Of a stretch of 64,000 nt of DNA, positions 44,714-53,178 are shown in pieces. How positions within the stretch are numbered: position 1 is the stretch's first letter; every line of letters starts with the position of its first letter. The stretch lies in contig JALOAG010000001.1 of NCBI GenBank assembly GCA_023228875.1, positions 124,001-188,000 of the forward strand, given 5' to 3'. The DNA comes from Bacteroidia bacterium. Its GTDB lineage: Bacteria; Bacteroidota; Bacteroidia; NS11-12g; UBA955. Position numbers and translations under genes: made by a program. Under the pieces are notes generated by a model, which made no database searches, was not told the origin of the DNA, and saw only the letters and a program-made list of their open reading frames with translations.

Positions 44714-44747
44714 GAAACTTCTATTCTATCCATTGAACTACGAGGCC
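44676..44747 (-). tRNA. tRNA-Arg(CCT), probable integration site
   Basis: 72 nt. Acceptor GGCCTCG pairs with CGAGGCT (G1-T72 wobble), U8 and A14 are in place, anticodon loop TTCCTAA gives CCT, T arm ACAGG TTCGATT CCTGT. No encoded CCA. The 3' half is overlapped antisense by the recombinase frame, which points to integration of the element at the 3' end of this gene. Confidence 0.95.
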
Positions 44748-44797
44748 CAAAAGGGTTGCAAAACTAAGAATTTTAAAATGATACAACCTTAAAAAAG

Positions 44798-46840
44798 TTA
44801 TTTCACTTTTGCTCCTCCTTTGAATGTCTTTTCAGGGCGCATAAAAGAGAGTTTGCCATCTTCTTCCGCCATGAGAATCATCCCTTTAGATTCAATCCCT
44901 TTGATTTTTCTGGGAGCTAAGTTTGCTATGATTAATACAGTATTACCTATTGCTTGTGCAGGTGTGTAATGTGCTGCGATACCACTGACAATGGTACGCT
45001 TCTCATATCCCAAATCAATTTCTAACTTCAATAATTTATCAGTATTTGGAACCACTTCTGCATGGGTAATAACAGCAGTACGTAAATCCATTTTTTGAAA
45101 CTCATCAAAACTAATTTCTGTCTGCGTGTCTTCGACTTTTGTTTGTGCAATATTTTGTTGAGCTGATTTTTGAAGCTTAACTAACTGTTTTTCAATTTCG
45201 GAATCTTCAATTTTTTGAAACAATAAATCGGCTTGCTTTATTAAGTGACCTTCCGAAAAAAGGAGTTCAGCATTCCAATCTGAAAGAGCAGAAGTCGGCA
45301 AGTTGAGTAATTGCCATATTTTATTACTGGTTTTAGGTAAATACGCATACAACACCCTCCCTAAGTGGGCAGTAATTAATAAACATGCAGCTAAGTCTTG
45401 TTTTACTTGAATGGGGTCTGTTTTAATCTTTTTCCATGGTTCTTGAGCGGTGATAAACCGATTGCCAAAGCGAGCAAGTTCCATCGCTGCATTTAACCCT
45501 TGTCTAAAACGATAAGATTCGGTGTGTTCCTTTGTTTTAGTATAAGCTGTTTCAATCTCTTTGTGTAATTCCGGATTGATTTCGGATGTATTTAAAATTG
45601 GCGCGACACCGTCATAGTATTTATGAATTAAAGTAATGACTCTATTTACAAAATTGCCGAGTATAGCCACTAATTCATTGTTGACCCTTGATTGGTAATC
45701 TTTCCATGTAAATTCACTGTCAGAAGTTTCGGGAGCAATGGATGTCAGTACATAGCGCAATTCATCTTGTTTGTGTGGAAAATCCTCTAAATATTCATGC
45801 AGCCATACTGCCCAATTACGAGAAGTAGAAATTTTATTGCCCTCTAAGTTTAAAAATTCATTTGCCGGAACATTCTCAGGTAAAATATAATCACCGTGTG
45901 CGGCTAACATGGCGGGGAAAATCAAGCAATGAAAAACAATATTATCCTTTCCGATAAATTGTATAAGAGCCGTATCTTCCTTTTGCCAAAAATCTTCCCA
46001 AGATTCAGGCAGAATCTCTTTGGTTGCTGAAATATATCCAATAGGGGCATCAAACCAGACATAAAGCACTTTGCCATCTGCTTCTGCAAGCGGTACCTTT
46101 ATGCCCCAGTCCAAGTCCCTTGTCATAGCACGAGCTTGCAACCCTTCTTTTAGCCACGAACTACACTGCCCGTAAACATTTGGTTTCCAATAATCTTTTT
46201 TACTTTGAATATATTCTTCTAAGGTATGTTGGAATTTTTCTAAGGGCAAGTACCAATTCTTGGTTTTCTTTAAACTTGGTTTTTTACCTGTAAGAGTTGA
46301 TACCGGGTTAATTAAGTCGGTTGGATTGAGTGATGTGCCGCATTTTTCACATTGGTCGCCATAGGCTTCTGTAAAACCACATTTTGGGCAGGTTCCTTTA
46401 ATGTATCTGTCTGCTAAAAATTGTTTAGCTTCTTCATCATAATATTGTTCTGATTCTTTTTCTTCAAAAATCCCTTTTTGATACAAAGTCAGAAAAAAGT
46501 CTTGTGCTGTTTTGTGGTGTATTGGCTTGCTGGTACGGGAATAGATGTCAAATATAATCCCGAAGTCTTCAAAAGCTTTTTTTATTTGAGCATTGTAAAA
46601 ATCCACAATTTCTTGTGGTTTTTTCCCTTCTTTCCTTGCTCGCATTGTGATAGCCATTCCATGTTCATCGCTGCCGCAAATAAATTTTACTTCTTTGCCC
46701 TGTGACTTAAGAAAGCGAACGTAAATATCGGCCGGAAGATAGCATCCTGCAATATGTCCAATATGGAGAGGTCCGTTTGCATAAGGAAGAGCAGATGTAA
46801 CCAGAAATCGCTGGGTGTTTTCTTTATTCTTCATCTTCAA
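44798..46840 (-). CDS. metG: Methionine-tRNA ligase
   Basis: 680 residues. HIGH motif in NGPLHIGHIAG (near residue 22), zinc-binding knuckles CPKCGFTEAYGDQCEKC (near 145), the KMSKS equivalent NKISTSRNWA (near 335), an anticodon-binding helical domain, and a C-terminal tRNA-binding (EMAPII-like) domain from FDEFQKMDLRTAVITHAEVV. It charges tRNA-Met in the cytoplasm. Length and layout are those of the dimeric class. The start lies within the end of the STAS-like gene (17-base overlap), so the two are co-transcribed. Confidence 0.97.
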   Translation of the reverse strand: MKMKNKENTQRFLVTSALPYANGPLHIGHIAGCYLPADIYVRFLKSQGKEVKFICGSDEHGMAITMRARKEGKKPQEIVDFYNAQIKKAFEDFGIIFDIYSRTSKPIHHKTAQDFFLTLYQKGIFEEKESEQYYDEEAKQFLADRYIKGTCPKCGFTEAYGDQCEKCGTSLNPTDLINPVSTLTGKKPSLKKTKNWYLPLEKFQHTLEEYIQSKKDYWKPNVYGQCSSWLKEGLQARAMTRDLDWGIKVPLAEADGKVLYVWFDAPIGYISATKEILPESWEDFWQKEDTALIQFIGKDNIVFHCLIFPAMLAAHGDYILPENVPANEFLNLEGNKISTSRNWAVWLHEYLEDFPHKQDELRYVLTSIAPETSDSEFTWKDYQSRVNNELVAILGNFVNRVITLIHKYYDGVAPILNTSEINPELHKEIETAYTKTKEHTESYRFRQGLNAAMELARFGNRFITAQEPWKKIKTDPIQVKQDLAACLLITAHLGRVLYAYLPKTSNKIWQLLNLPTSALSDWNAELLFSEGHLIKQADLLFQKIEDSEIEKQLVKLQKSAQQNIAQTKVEDTQTEISFDEFQKMDLRTAVITHAEVVPNTDKLLKLEIDLGYEKRTIVSGIAAHYTPAQAIGNTVLIIANLAPRKIKGIESKGMILMAEEDGKLSFMRPEKTFKGGAKVK

Positions 46841-47195
46841 AGTCGCTCAAGAACTCGTTTTCAATTTCTTCAAAGTAAATATAATCAATGGCTTCATCAA
46901 CAGTAGGTACACAGACTAAACCTAATGACTCCAATTTTTGAGAAAGATTGTCTTTGAGGTTGCATAGTATAATAAAACCGGCACGTTCTTGATTTTTATC
47001 TCTTAAAAATTTAATTCTGAATGCCTCTTCGTCAGAGATTTGCTCAATATTTTCGCAATCAATCACCAAATTAGGTTTGACGGTTTGGATTTTTTCAATT
47101 TCTTCAATTAAGCCACCCTTTTCTCTGAGTTCAAATTTAGGAGTGGTCATTTTAACATAAATATAATTATCCCTGATTTCGCTGATATGTGCCAT
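46824..47195 (-). CDS. STAS-like protein (putative anti-sigma factor antagonist)
   Basis: 123 residues. The pattern of short beta strands and helices fits a STAS domain: NYIYVKMTTPKFELR, VKPNLVIDCENIEQISDEEA, AGFIILCNLKDNLSQKLESL and GLVCVPTVDEAIDYIY. The canonical phosphorylatable Ser/Thr of SpoIIAA-type antagonists is S in QISDEEA, shifted somewhat, so regulation by a kinase is uncertain. The C-terminus is very acidic (EEIENEFLSDFEDEE) and overlaps metG by 17 bases. A role linked to metG is not known. Confidence 0.6.
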   Translation of the reverse strand: MAHISEIRDNYIYVKMTTPKFELREKGGLIEEIEKIQTVKPNLVIDCENIEQISDEEAFRIKFLRDKNQERAGFIILCNLKDNLSQKLESLGLVCVPTVDEAIDYIYFEEIENEFLSDFEDEE

Positions 47196-47290
47196 ATTTG
47201 AATGTTTGTTAGGGTTAGCAAATTACGGATATAATTGCAGAACATACAAACTATTTCACAAGGCTCTAAAGACTTTATGAAATAAAGAAA

Positions 47291-47324
47291 AGAACAGAGA
47301 GTGCTACGTGTCGCTCTCTGTTCT
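47291..47324 (-). terminator. Intrinsic terminator after trxB
   Basis: Perfect 11-bp stem AGAACAGAGAG / CTCTCTGTTCT with a 12-base loop, followed on the minus strand by a T-rich run, just after the trxB stop. Confidence 0.8.
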
Positions 47325-47342
47325 TATATGATGGAATTCTTG

Positions 47343-48290
47343 TTATTTAGCAGATACAGCGTTGCTATGAACTTCAGCCAAATAGCGTTCTGCATCAAGG
47401 GCTGCCATACAGCCGCTACCCGCAGCAGTAACAGCTTGACGATAGTGTTTGTCTTGTGCGTCTCCGGCTGCAAATACTCCGGGGATGTTGGTTTTGGATG
47501 TGCCGGGAATGGTTTTGATATATCCCTGTTCGTCTAAATCAATCCAAGGTTTAAAAATATCAGTATTTGGAGTATGTCCGATTGCAACAAAGAAACCACT
47601 GATTGATAATTCACGGGTTGAGTTGTCAATTCTGTTTCTCACTCTAACTGCTTCCACTGCATCTTTTCCCAATATTTCATCAGTTTCAGTTTGTAACAAT
47701 ACTTCGATATTAGGCATTGATTTTACCCTGTGTTGCATTGCTTTGCTGGCTCTAAGTTCAGAACGAACAATCATATATACCTTTTTGCAAAATTTGGCAA
47801 GGTAAGTAGCCTCTTCTGCTGCTGTATCACCACCACCCACTATGGCTACATCATTGCCTTTGTGAAAAAATCCGTCACATACCGCACAAGCAGACACACC
47901 GTTTCCGTTTAGTCGCTGTTCAGAAGGAAGACCAAGCCATTTTGCAGATGCTCCCGTTGAAATGATAACCGTATCACAGTGAATTTCAGTCTTTTCATCT
48001 ACCCATACTTTATGAATAGGACCACTAAAATCAACTTTGGTAACTATTCCGTAGCGTACATCGGTTCCGAGCCTTTCTGCCTGTTTTTTGAACTGGTTCA
48101 TCATTTCAGGACCCATGACTCCATCAGGATATCCGGGGAAATTTTCTACTTCTGTTGTGATTGTAAGTTGTCCACCTGGTTGCAATCCTTCGTACAAAAC
48201 CGGTTTTAAATCAGCACGTGCTGCATAAATTGCTGCTGTATATCCCGCAGGTCCGGATCCGATAATCAAACATTCTACTTTTTCTGCCAT
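47343..48290 (-). CDS. trxB: Thioredoxin reductase
   Basis: 315 residues from the ATG at 48290 (MAEKVECLIIGSGPAGYTAA); an in-frame extension upstream covers the promoter and is rejected. FAD-binding GSGPAGYTAA, redox-active ACAVCDGFF (near residue 135), NADPH-binding VGGGDTAAEEATYL and the second FAD motif GVFAAGDAQ are all present. It reduces thioredoxin with NADPH in the cytoplasm, and would supply electrons to DsbD (15.9 kb) as well as to ribonucleotide reductase. Monocistronic. Confidence 0.96.
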   Translation of the reverse strand: MAEKVECLIIGSGPAGYTAAIYAARADLKPVLYEGLQPGGQLTITTEVENFPGYPDGVMGPEMMNQFKKQAERLGTDVRYGIVTKVDFSGPIHKVWVDEKTEIHCDTVIISTGASAKWLGLPSEQRLNGNGVSACAVCDGFFHKGNDVAIVGGGDTAAEEATYLAKFCKKVYMIVRSELRASKAMQHRVKSMPNIEVLLQTETDEILGKDAVEAVRVRNRIDNSTRELSISGFFVAIGHTPNTDIFKPWIDLDEQGYIKTIPGTSKTNIPGVFAAGDAQDKHYRQAVTAAGSGCMAALDAERYLAEVHSNAVSAK

Positions 48291-48312
48291 ATTTTGCTGT
48301 TTTTTTGACTTG

Positions 48313-48320
48313 CAAAGATA
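48313..48320 (-). promoter_or_regulatory. Promoter -7 element for trxB
   Basis: TATCTTTG on the minus strand, 22 bases before the ATG at 48290. Confidence 0.55.
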
Positions 48321-48323
48321 CAA

Positions 48324-48647
48324 AAAAACAAGCCTGTTAGAGCGGTTGTTTATCTCTGAAAAGTAGATACTCGTAGTGAAATTATCATGACTTGCGACCC
48401 TTATGTAATTTACTTCAACTTGCCTACATTTTTAATGTAGGGAGTATAGCAAAAGCACTCTTTTTGCCGGTAATGTACTAAACTTGGTCAGACTCATGCG
48501 GTATCAGCAACCTTATCAAGCACAATAGCCTTTGTTATATGATGCTTTATAGTGACTAACTTAGTATTTTCATTGAATAAGTATAGCAAAGTAAAGGCGA
48601 GATATTTGAATTTTTATTCGATAAAATCGTTTGTAGGCTGAGGGAGT
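48324..48647. other. Intergenic region with short palindrome
   Basis: About 325 bases between divergent trxB and the small exported protein gene. It contains CCTACATT-TTT-AATGTAGG (48423-48441), a perfect 8-bp inverted repeat that could be an operator or a weak terminator. No other gene seen. Confidence 0.5.
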
Positions 48648-48652
48648 ATGAC

Positions 48653-48660
48653 TACTTTTG
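48653..48660 (+). promoter_or_regulatory. Promoter -33/-7 for the small exported protein
   Basis: TACTTTTG at 48653-48660, with TTG at 48631-48633, 19 bases upstream, a good match to the two-part Bacteroidota promoter. The ATG at 48666 is only 5 bases downstream, suggesting a leaderless mRNA. Confidence 0.55.
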
Positions 48661-48665
48661 CATTG

Positions 48666-48959
48666 ATGAATATACGTGCTGTCTTATTATCATTTTTCTT
48701 TATAGCACTTCTCTTTATTCCTACCGTATATTCATTTAGCAATTCATTGACAGCAATGATTTCTGTTAGCCAACAGATTGAAGAAGAAAACCACAATCAT
48801 ATTTCCATTGATATAGTGGATGAACTATATTATGATACTAATAGATTTGCAGATATAGGAAGTTTAAGATCAGAGAAACTTCATTATCAATATTTAGCAC
48901 ATTACGAGAATATAGTCCAAGAGACTTTATTCCCACCTCCCGAACATAGTTTAATTTAA
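48666..48959 (+). CDS. Small exported hypothetical protein
   Basis: 97 residues from the ATG at 48666; the upstream ATG at 48648 is inside the promoter. The N-terminus MNIRAVLLSFFFIALLFIPT is a signal peptide or membrane anchor, followed by a short acidic, His-containing part (QQIEEENHNHISIDIVDELY) and a tail rich in aromatic residues (LHYQYLAHYENIVQETLF). I do not recognise it. It lies 117 bases upstream of the SulP transporter on the same strand and may belong to that transcription unit. Confidence 0.45.
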   Translation: MNIRAVLLSFFFIALLFIPTVYSFSNSLTAMISVSQQIEEENHNHISIDIVDELYYDTNRFADIGSLRSEKLHYQYLAHYENIVQETLFPPPEHSLI

Positions 48960-49076
48960 TACAAATCACTTGTAAGATGCACTCATTGTGCGTTACGATT
49001 GATTAAAACCGGTTTTTATATTGAATGGCACTGCATGTCATTTCAGTACTTAGTCGAATGTTATTCAAATTAAATT

Positions 49077-50774
49077 ATGCTTAAAAAAACAAATATATTA
49101 AAAAACTTAAAATATGATTTTGCTTCAGGGCTGGTAGTGTTCTTAGTTGCATTACCATTATGCCTTGGCATTGCAATGGCTTCGGGCGCGCCATTGTTTT
49201 CAGGAATTATAGCAGGGATAATTGGAGGAGTTGTTGTGGGATTTATTTCAAACTCCCATATAAGCGTTTCGGGTCCTGCTGCAGGACTTACAGCAATTGT
49301 GCTTTCTGCAATCATGTCGCTTGGTTCATTTCAGGTTTTCTTGACGGCATTGTTCCTTGCCGGACTCATTCAGTTAGCTTTGGGATTTATGAAAGCCGGA
49401 ACTATCTCAAATTATTTTCCCAACAATGTGATTATGGGTATGTTAGCAGGGATAGGAATCATTATTTTTTTAAAACAAATTCCAATTGCATTGGGAGCCG
49501 ATGTAGAGGTGGGCAGCGGATTTGCTATCTTTTCAGATATTGCTGCTTCTTTTACTCAAATAAAGCCGGGAGTGCTCATTATATCTTTAGTGTCATTAGC
49601 AATTATATTAGTATGGGACAATGTGTCATATCTAAACAAGTATAAACTAATGCCTAGTGCGTTAGTTGCTGTAGTGATAGGAACAATATTGAATGAGTTA
49701 TTTATTGCTATGGGAAGTTCTTTAGCCATTACTTCACCAAATTATTTAGTTAACTTACCGGAGGTAAATAGTTTCAAAGATTTTAAGGAGATATTTATCT
49801 TTCCAGATTTCTTGGATCTTTCACATGGATTTAACTTTTCAAGTTTTACCAATAAAGAAGTTTGGACGATTGCGGTAACAATTGCTGTCATAGCCTCCAT
49901 AGAAACTTTATTATGTATTGAGGCATCTGACCGTATGGATCCTCAAAAAAGACTTACTGATACTGATTTGGAATTAAAGGCACAAGGGATAGGAAATGTC
50001 ATCAGTGCATTGTTGGGAGGTTTGCCGATGACCTCTGTCGTAGTTCGTTCAACTGCCAATGTGAATGCGGGTGCAAAATCTAAGATGTCAGCCATTATTC
50101 ACGGTTTACTTCTACTCATCAGTGTCATTTCTATACCGTTTTTGTTAAATAAAATACCATTAGCAGTATTAGCATCTGTATTGTTAGTCATTGGATATAA
50201 GTTGGCAAAACCGGCTGTTTTTAAGCAGTTATTTAAAAGAGGGAAATATCAATTCAATCCCTTTGTTGTTACTGTTGTAGTTGTAGTGTTTGCCGATTTG
50301 CTCACCGGAGTTGCATTGGGTATGTTGCTAAGTATTTTTGCCATTCTAAGAGGAAATATGAAAAGAGCATATTACTTCCGCAAAGAAGAATACAAAGACG
50401 GGGATATTATTCATATTCACTTGGCTCAAGAGGTATCTTTTTTAAACAAAGCAGCCATCCTTTTTACTTTAGATGCAATTCCCAATAATTCAAAAGTTAT
50501 TATCAATGCGTCCGATACAGTATATATTGCACATGATATTTTGGATAGTATCAGAGAGTATCAAGATATACGATCACCTCTCAAAAATGTTGATGTAACA
50601 CTGATTGGATTTAAAGATGTTTATGATTTGAAAAATACGGAAACCAATGTGCGCAATGTGTCAATTGAACACGACTTAGTTATCAAGTATAGAGGTAAAC
50701 ACAAAACTTCCGGTCAGGTAGTAAAAGAGTTAAGATCCAATAACAATCGTAAACAAATAGGTAGTGTAAATTAA
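49077..50774 (+). CDS. SulP family anion transporter (probable bicarbonate transporter)
   Basis: 565 residues with about twelve membrane helices. SulP signatures: LVVFLVALPLCLGIAMASGA (residues 16-35), SGPAAGLTAIVL, GMLAGIGIIIFLKQIP, and GIGNVISALLGGLPMTSVVV. A short STAS-like cytoplasmic part follows (about 440-550, ILFTLDAIPNNSKVIINASD). The transporter could carry sulfate, but the beta-carbonic anhydrase 141 bases downstream on the same strand argues for bicarbonate uptake, as in other SulP-carbonic anhydrase pairs. Confidence 0.85.
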   Translation: MLKKTNILKNLKYDFASGLVVFLVALPLCLGIAMASGAPLFSGIIAGIIGGVVVGFISNSHISVSGPAAGLTAIVLSAIMSLGSFQVFLTALFLAGLIQLALGFMKAGTISNYFPNNVIMGMLAGIGIIIFLKQIPIALGADVEVGSGFAIFSDIAASFTQIKPGVLIISLVSLAIILVWDNVSYLNKYKLMPSALVAVVIGTILNELFIAMGSSLAITSPNYLVNLPEVNSFKDFKEIFIFPDFLDLSHGFNFSSFTNKEVWTIAVTIAVIASIETLLCIEASDRMDPQKRLTDTDLELKAQGIGNVISALLGGLPMTSVVVRSTANVNAGAKSKMSAIIHGLLLLISVISIPFLLNKIPLAVLASVLLVIGYKLAKPAVFKQLFKRGKYQFNPFVVTVVVVVFADLLTGVALGMLLSIFAILRGNMKRAYYFRKEEYKDGDIIHIHLAQEVSFLNKAAILFTLDAIPNNSKVIINASDTVYIAHDILDSIREYQDIRSPLKNVDVTLIGFKDVYDLKNTETNVRNVSIEHDLVIKYRGKHKTSGQVVKELRSNNNRKQIGSVN

Positions 50775-50915
50775 ATCAATTTATTTTGAACAGCTCTTAT
50801 GGCACCCTTTCAAAATTGTATGCAGTAGTTTAAAAAATAGAGGTATTTACTCCAACAAATAGATGTTTTGGAGCCAAGAAGAGTGTTCTGAAAAGAAATT
50901 CATTAGAAAAATATT

Positions 50916-51566
50916 ATGACGAAATTATTAAATAAATTAAAAGAGAACAATAGGAAATGGGTGGAAAGTGCTCTTGCTGCAGATCCCGATTTTTTTGCTA
51001 AACTTAAAGATGCGCAATCGCCTGAAATTTTATGGATAGGATGTTCTGACAGTAGAGTACCGGCCAATGAAATAATAGGTGCCTTGCCGGGTGAGGTTTT
51101 TGTTCATAGAAACATCGCCAACATGGTTATACATTCTGATATGAATATGTTAAGCGTTTTGGATTATGCTGTCAATGTACTCAAAGTAAAACATGTAATT
51201 GTTTGTGGACATTATGGTTGCGGAGGGATTAAAGCAGCAATGGGATCTTCTCCTGTCGGACTAATTGATAATTGGATTCGCCATATCAAGGATAGTTATA
51301 GGTTCAATAAAGATGAAATTGAAGCGATTAAAGATGAGAAAGTTAAGTTTGATAAGTTTGTGGAACTAAACACGATTCAACAAGCCTTGAATTTAGCTGT
51401 AACCTCTATCGTACAACATGCTTGGAACAGAGGACAAGAAGTATCTGTTCATGGTTGGGTCTATGGGTTGGACTCCGGTCTTATTAAGGATTTAGGTGTT
51501 ACTTTTAGTTCACAAAAAGATATTATGAAAAGTGAGATATATAAATTGAACTTTGGCAAGTTATGA
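50916..51566 (+). CDS. Beta-carbonic anhydrase
   Basis: 216 residues. Zinc ligands are Cys in WIGCSDSRVPANEI (near residue 43), His and Cys in VCGHYGCGGIKAAM (near 105), and the Asp-Arg dyad is in CSDSR. The oligomer motif HRNIANMV is present. It interconverts CO2 and bicarbonate; with the SulP gene upstream it probably maintains the bicarbonate pool for carboxylases. No signal peptide, so cytoplasmic. The 141-base gap to the transporter shows no hairpin, so co-transcription is likely. Confidence 0.95.
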   Translation: MTKLLNKLKENNRKWVESALAADPDFFAKLKDAQSPEILWIGCSDSRVPANEIIGALPGEVFVHRNIANMVIHSDMNMLSVLDYAVNVLKVKHVIVCGHYGCGGIKAAMGSSPVGLIDNWIRHIKDSYRFNKDEIEAIKDEKVKFDKFVELNTIQQALNLAVTSIVQHAWNRGQEVSVHGWVYGLDSGLIKDLGVTFSSQKDIMKSEIYKLNFGKL

Positions 51567-51636
51567 GTTAGGGATTGGTTGTGAAATCTTTTATCCCGCT
51601 GTTATCCTGCATAGACTGTAGCTTTAAAGACTTCAT

Positions 51637-53046
51637 TCATTTTTTATCAGTCTTAAAAATCAAAAAATCCGGGTTTTCAAAAACTTGATTTGATGACAAT
51701 ACAGAGCTTTTCAAGTTGGGTGCAACGTGTTTGTCTATTACAATAAATCTGCATCCTTGTGCTATAATAGTGTTGAGAAATACACTGTCGTATAACTGTT
51801 CGTTTGTGCAATTCCAGCCTTTTCTGTGTGCAAGATATATCAACTGAGGATTACCGTTACTGTTCATAACAATCAAGTCTTCTTTGGATGAAACCTTGTC
51901 CATAATTTGCTCTATACTCATCTTGTATTGCTCAGTTGGCTTCACAAATAAATCATGTTGTTGGTTAGCAATGCCTTCTACTACTCCTGCGGTCAACACT
52001 ATGGAATAGAGCCATTTGGAGCGCAGAAGTGATATTCCATAGCCTGCAACTAACGCCATTACAGGAACAAACGGAATGATATAATAGCTGTGATGATAAA
52101 AAAAGAATCCTGATTTGAAGATATACAACAGAAAAATAAACAGCATCAAAGTAAAAATCACAATCAGTTTCTTTTCTTGTTTTACAAACATCATAACAAA
52201 GCCGGCCGCGAAAACTGCCAATGTGGTATAGCTTAGAAAGGAATTGATGAAAAAGTTCTCAAATACTTTGTCTAAATGTCCGGCAATTTCTAAAAACCCT
52301 GCGTGTATTGATTTTCCTGAGTTATACCAATTTCCATATTTACTTGAAAGCATATAATTCCACTTAAAATACCAGAGATATGTCAATACCAAAGTAGGGA
52401 TGGTGGCTAAAGTAAGCATGATTCTCTGTTTTGAAGCAATCCGTTTATTGAGCATATATGGAATGAGCAAAATAAAATAAATGCCTGCTGGAATTTTGGA
52501 TAGAACCGCCAATGCACACAAAACAGCAAAGAGCAACAGTTGATAAAAACGATTTATAGTCATGTATTTTAAACCATAAAACAGCCCGATAAACATGATG
52601 GAAATACAATAGGTGTCAGGCATCATTTTTCTGGAGTACATAAACCAAATAGAAGCACCGAGAAATAAAGTGGATGCAAAGGCTACTTTATCCTTAAAAC
52701 CGGCAAGCAAGATTAGTTTATAAAAAAAGAGTAAACCTAATGAAGACACTACAAGGTTAATAAGTCTGCCGTACCAATGAGTATATCCAAATAATTTTGC
52801 TATACCAAAATAGAGATAGTTCATGGAAGGGAATTCCATGCCTATAATACCAGTTTTCCCTTGATTGTCATCAATGCGAGGATACAGAATGTTGTCATCC
52901 ACCTCAACAAAGTTTCTTGATACCATCAAACCCGTAATCTGTCGCCAATTCTGCCCTATGTCTAAGGGCGGGTTTGTGATTCCGATTAGCCTGACAAGGA
53001 ACAATACGAATATCCAAAACTCAATACGTTTAAAGACGTTGTTCAT
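51637..53046 (-). CDS. GT-C-like polytopic membrane glycosyltransferase (GT39/PMT-like)
   Basis: 469 residues from the ATG at 53046; an in-frame extension would overlap the divergent gene's promoter. About ten membrane helices; the first loop carries NPPLDIGQNWRQ with an acidic residue as in GT-C enzymes (D/E in loop 1), then GMEFPSMNYLYFGIAKLFGY and WYGRLINLVVSSLGLLFFYK. A C-terminal soluble part ends NPDFLIFKTDKK. Such enzymes transfer sugar from polyprenyl phosphate to lipid or protein outside the membrane. The acceptor cannot be predicted. Confidence 0.65.
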   Translation of the reverse strand: MNNVFKRIEFWIFVLFLVRLIGITNPPLDIGQNWRQITGLMVSRNFVEVDDNILYPRIDDNQGKTGIIGMEFPSMNYLYFGIAKLFGYTHWYGRLINLVVSSLGLLFFYKLILLAGFKDKVAFASTLFLGASIWFMYSRKMMPDTYCISIMFIGLFYGLKYMTINRFYQLLLFAVLCALAVLSKIPAGIYFILLIPYMLNKRIASKQRIMLTLATIPTLVLTYLWYFKWNYMLSSKYGNWYNSGKSIHAGFLEIAGHLDKVFENFFINSFLSYTTLAVFAAGFVMMFVKQEKKLIVIFTLMLFIFLLYIFKSGFFFYHHSYYIIPFVPVMALVAGYGISLLRSKWLYSIVLTAGVVEGIANQQHDLFVKPTEQYKMSIEQIMDKVSSKEDLIVMNSNGNPQLIYLAHRKGWNCTNEQLYDSVFLNTIIAQGCRFIVIDKHVAPNLKSSVLSSNQVFENPDFLIFKTDKK

Positions 53047-53145
53047 GAAAAGATACGTGCAATATAAGTTCATTTCTGCTGAACATACAATAGAATATTG
53101 CTTTAGGCTCACGCTTACATTTTCCTTGTTTTTATAAAATCTGGT

Positions 53146-53153
53146 TACATTTG
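53146..53153 (+). promoter_or_regulatory. Promoter -33/-7 for the long T9SS protein gene
   Basis: TACATTTG, with TTG at 53126-53128 separated by 17 bases. The ATG at 53179 is 25 bases downstream. One of the best promoter matches in the window. Confidence 0.65.
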
Positions 53154-53178
53154 TAGCACAGTATTGAAATTCCAAAGA

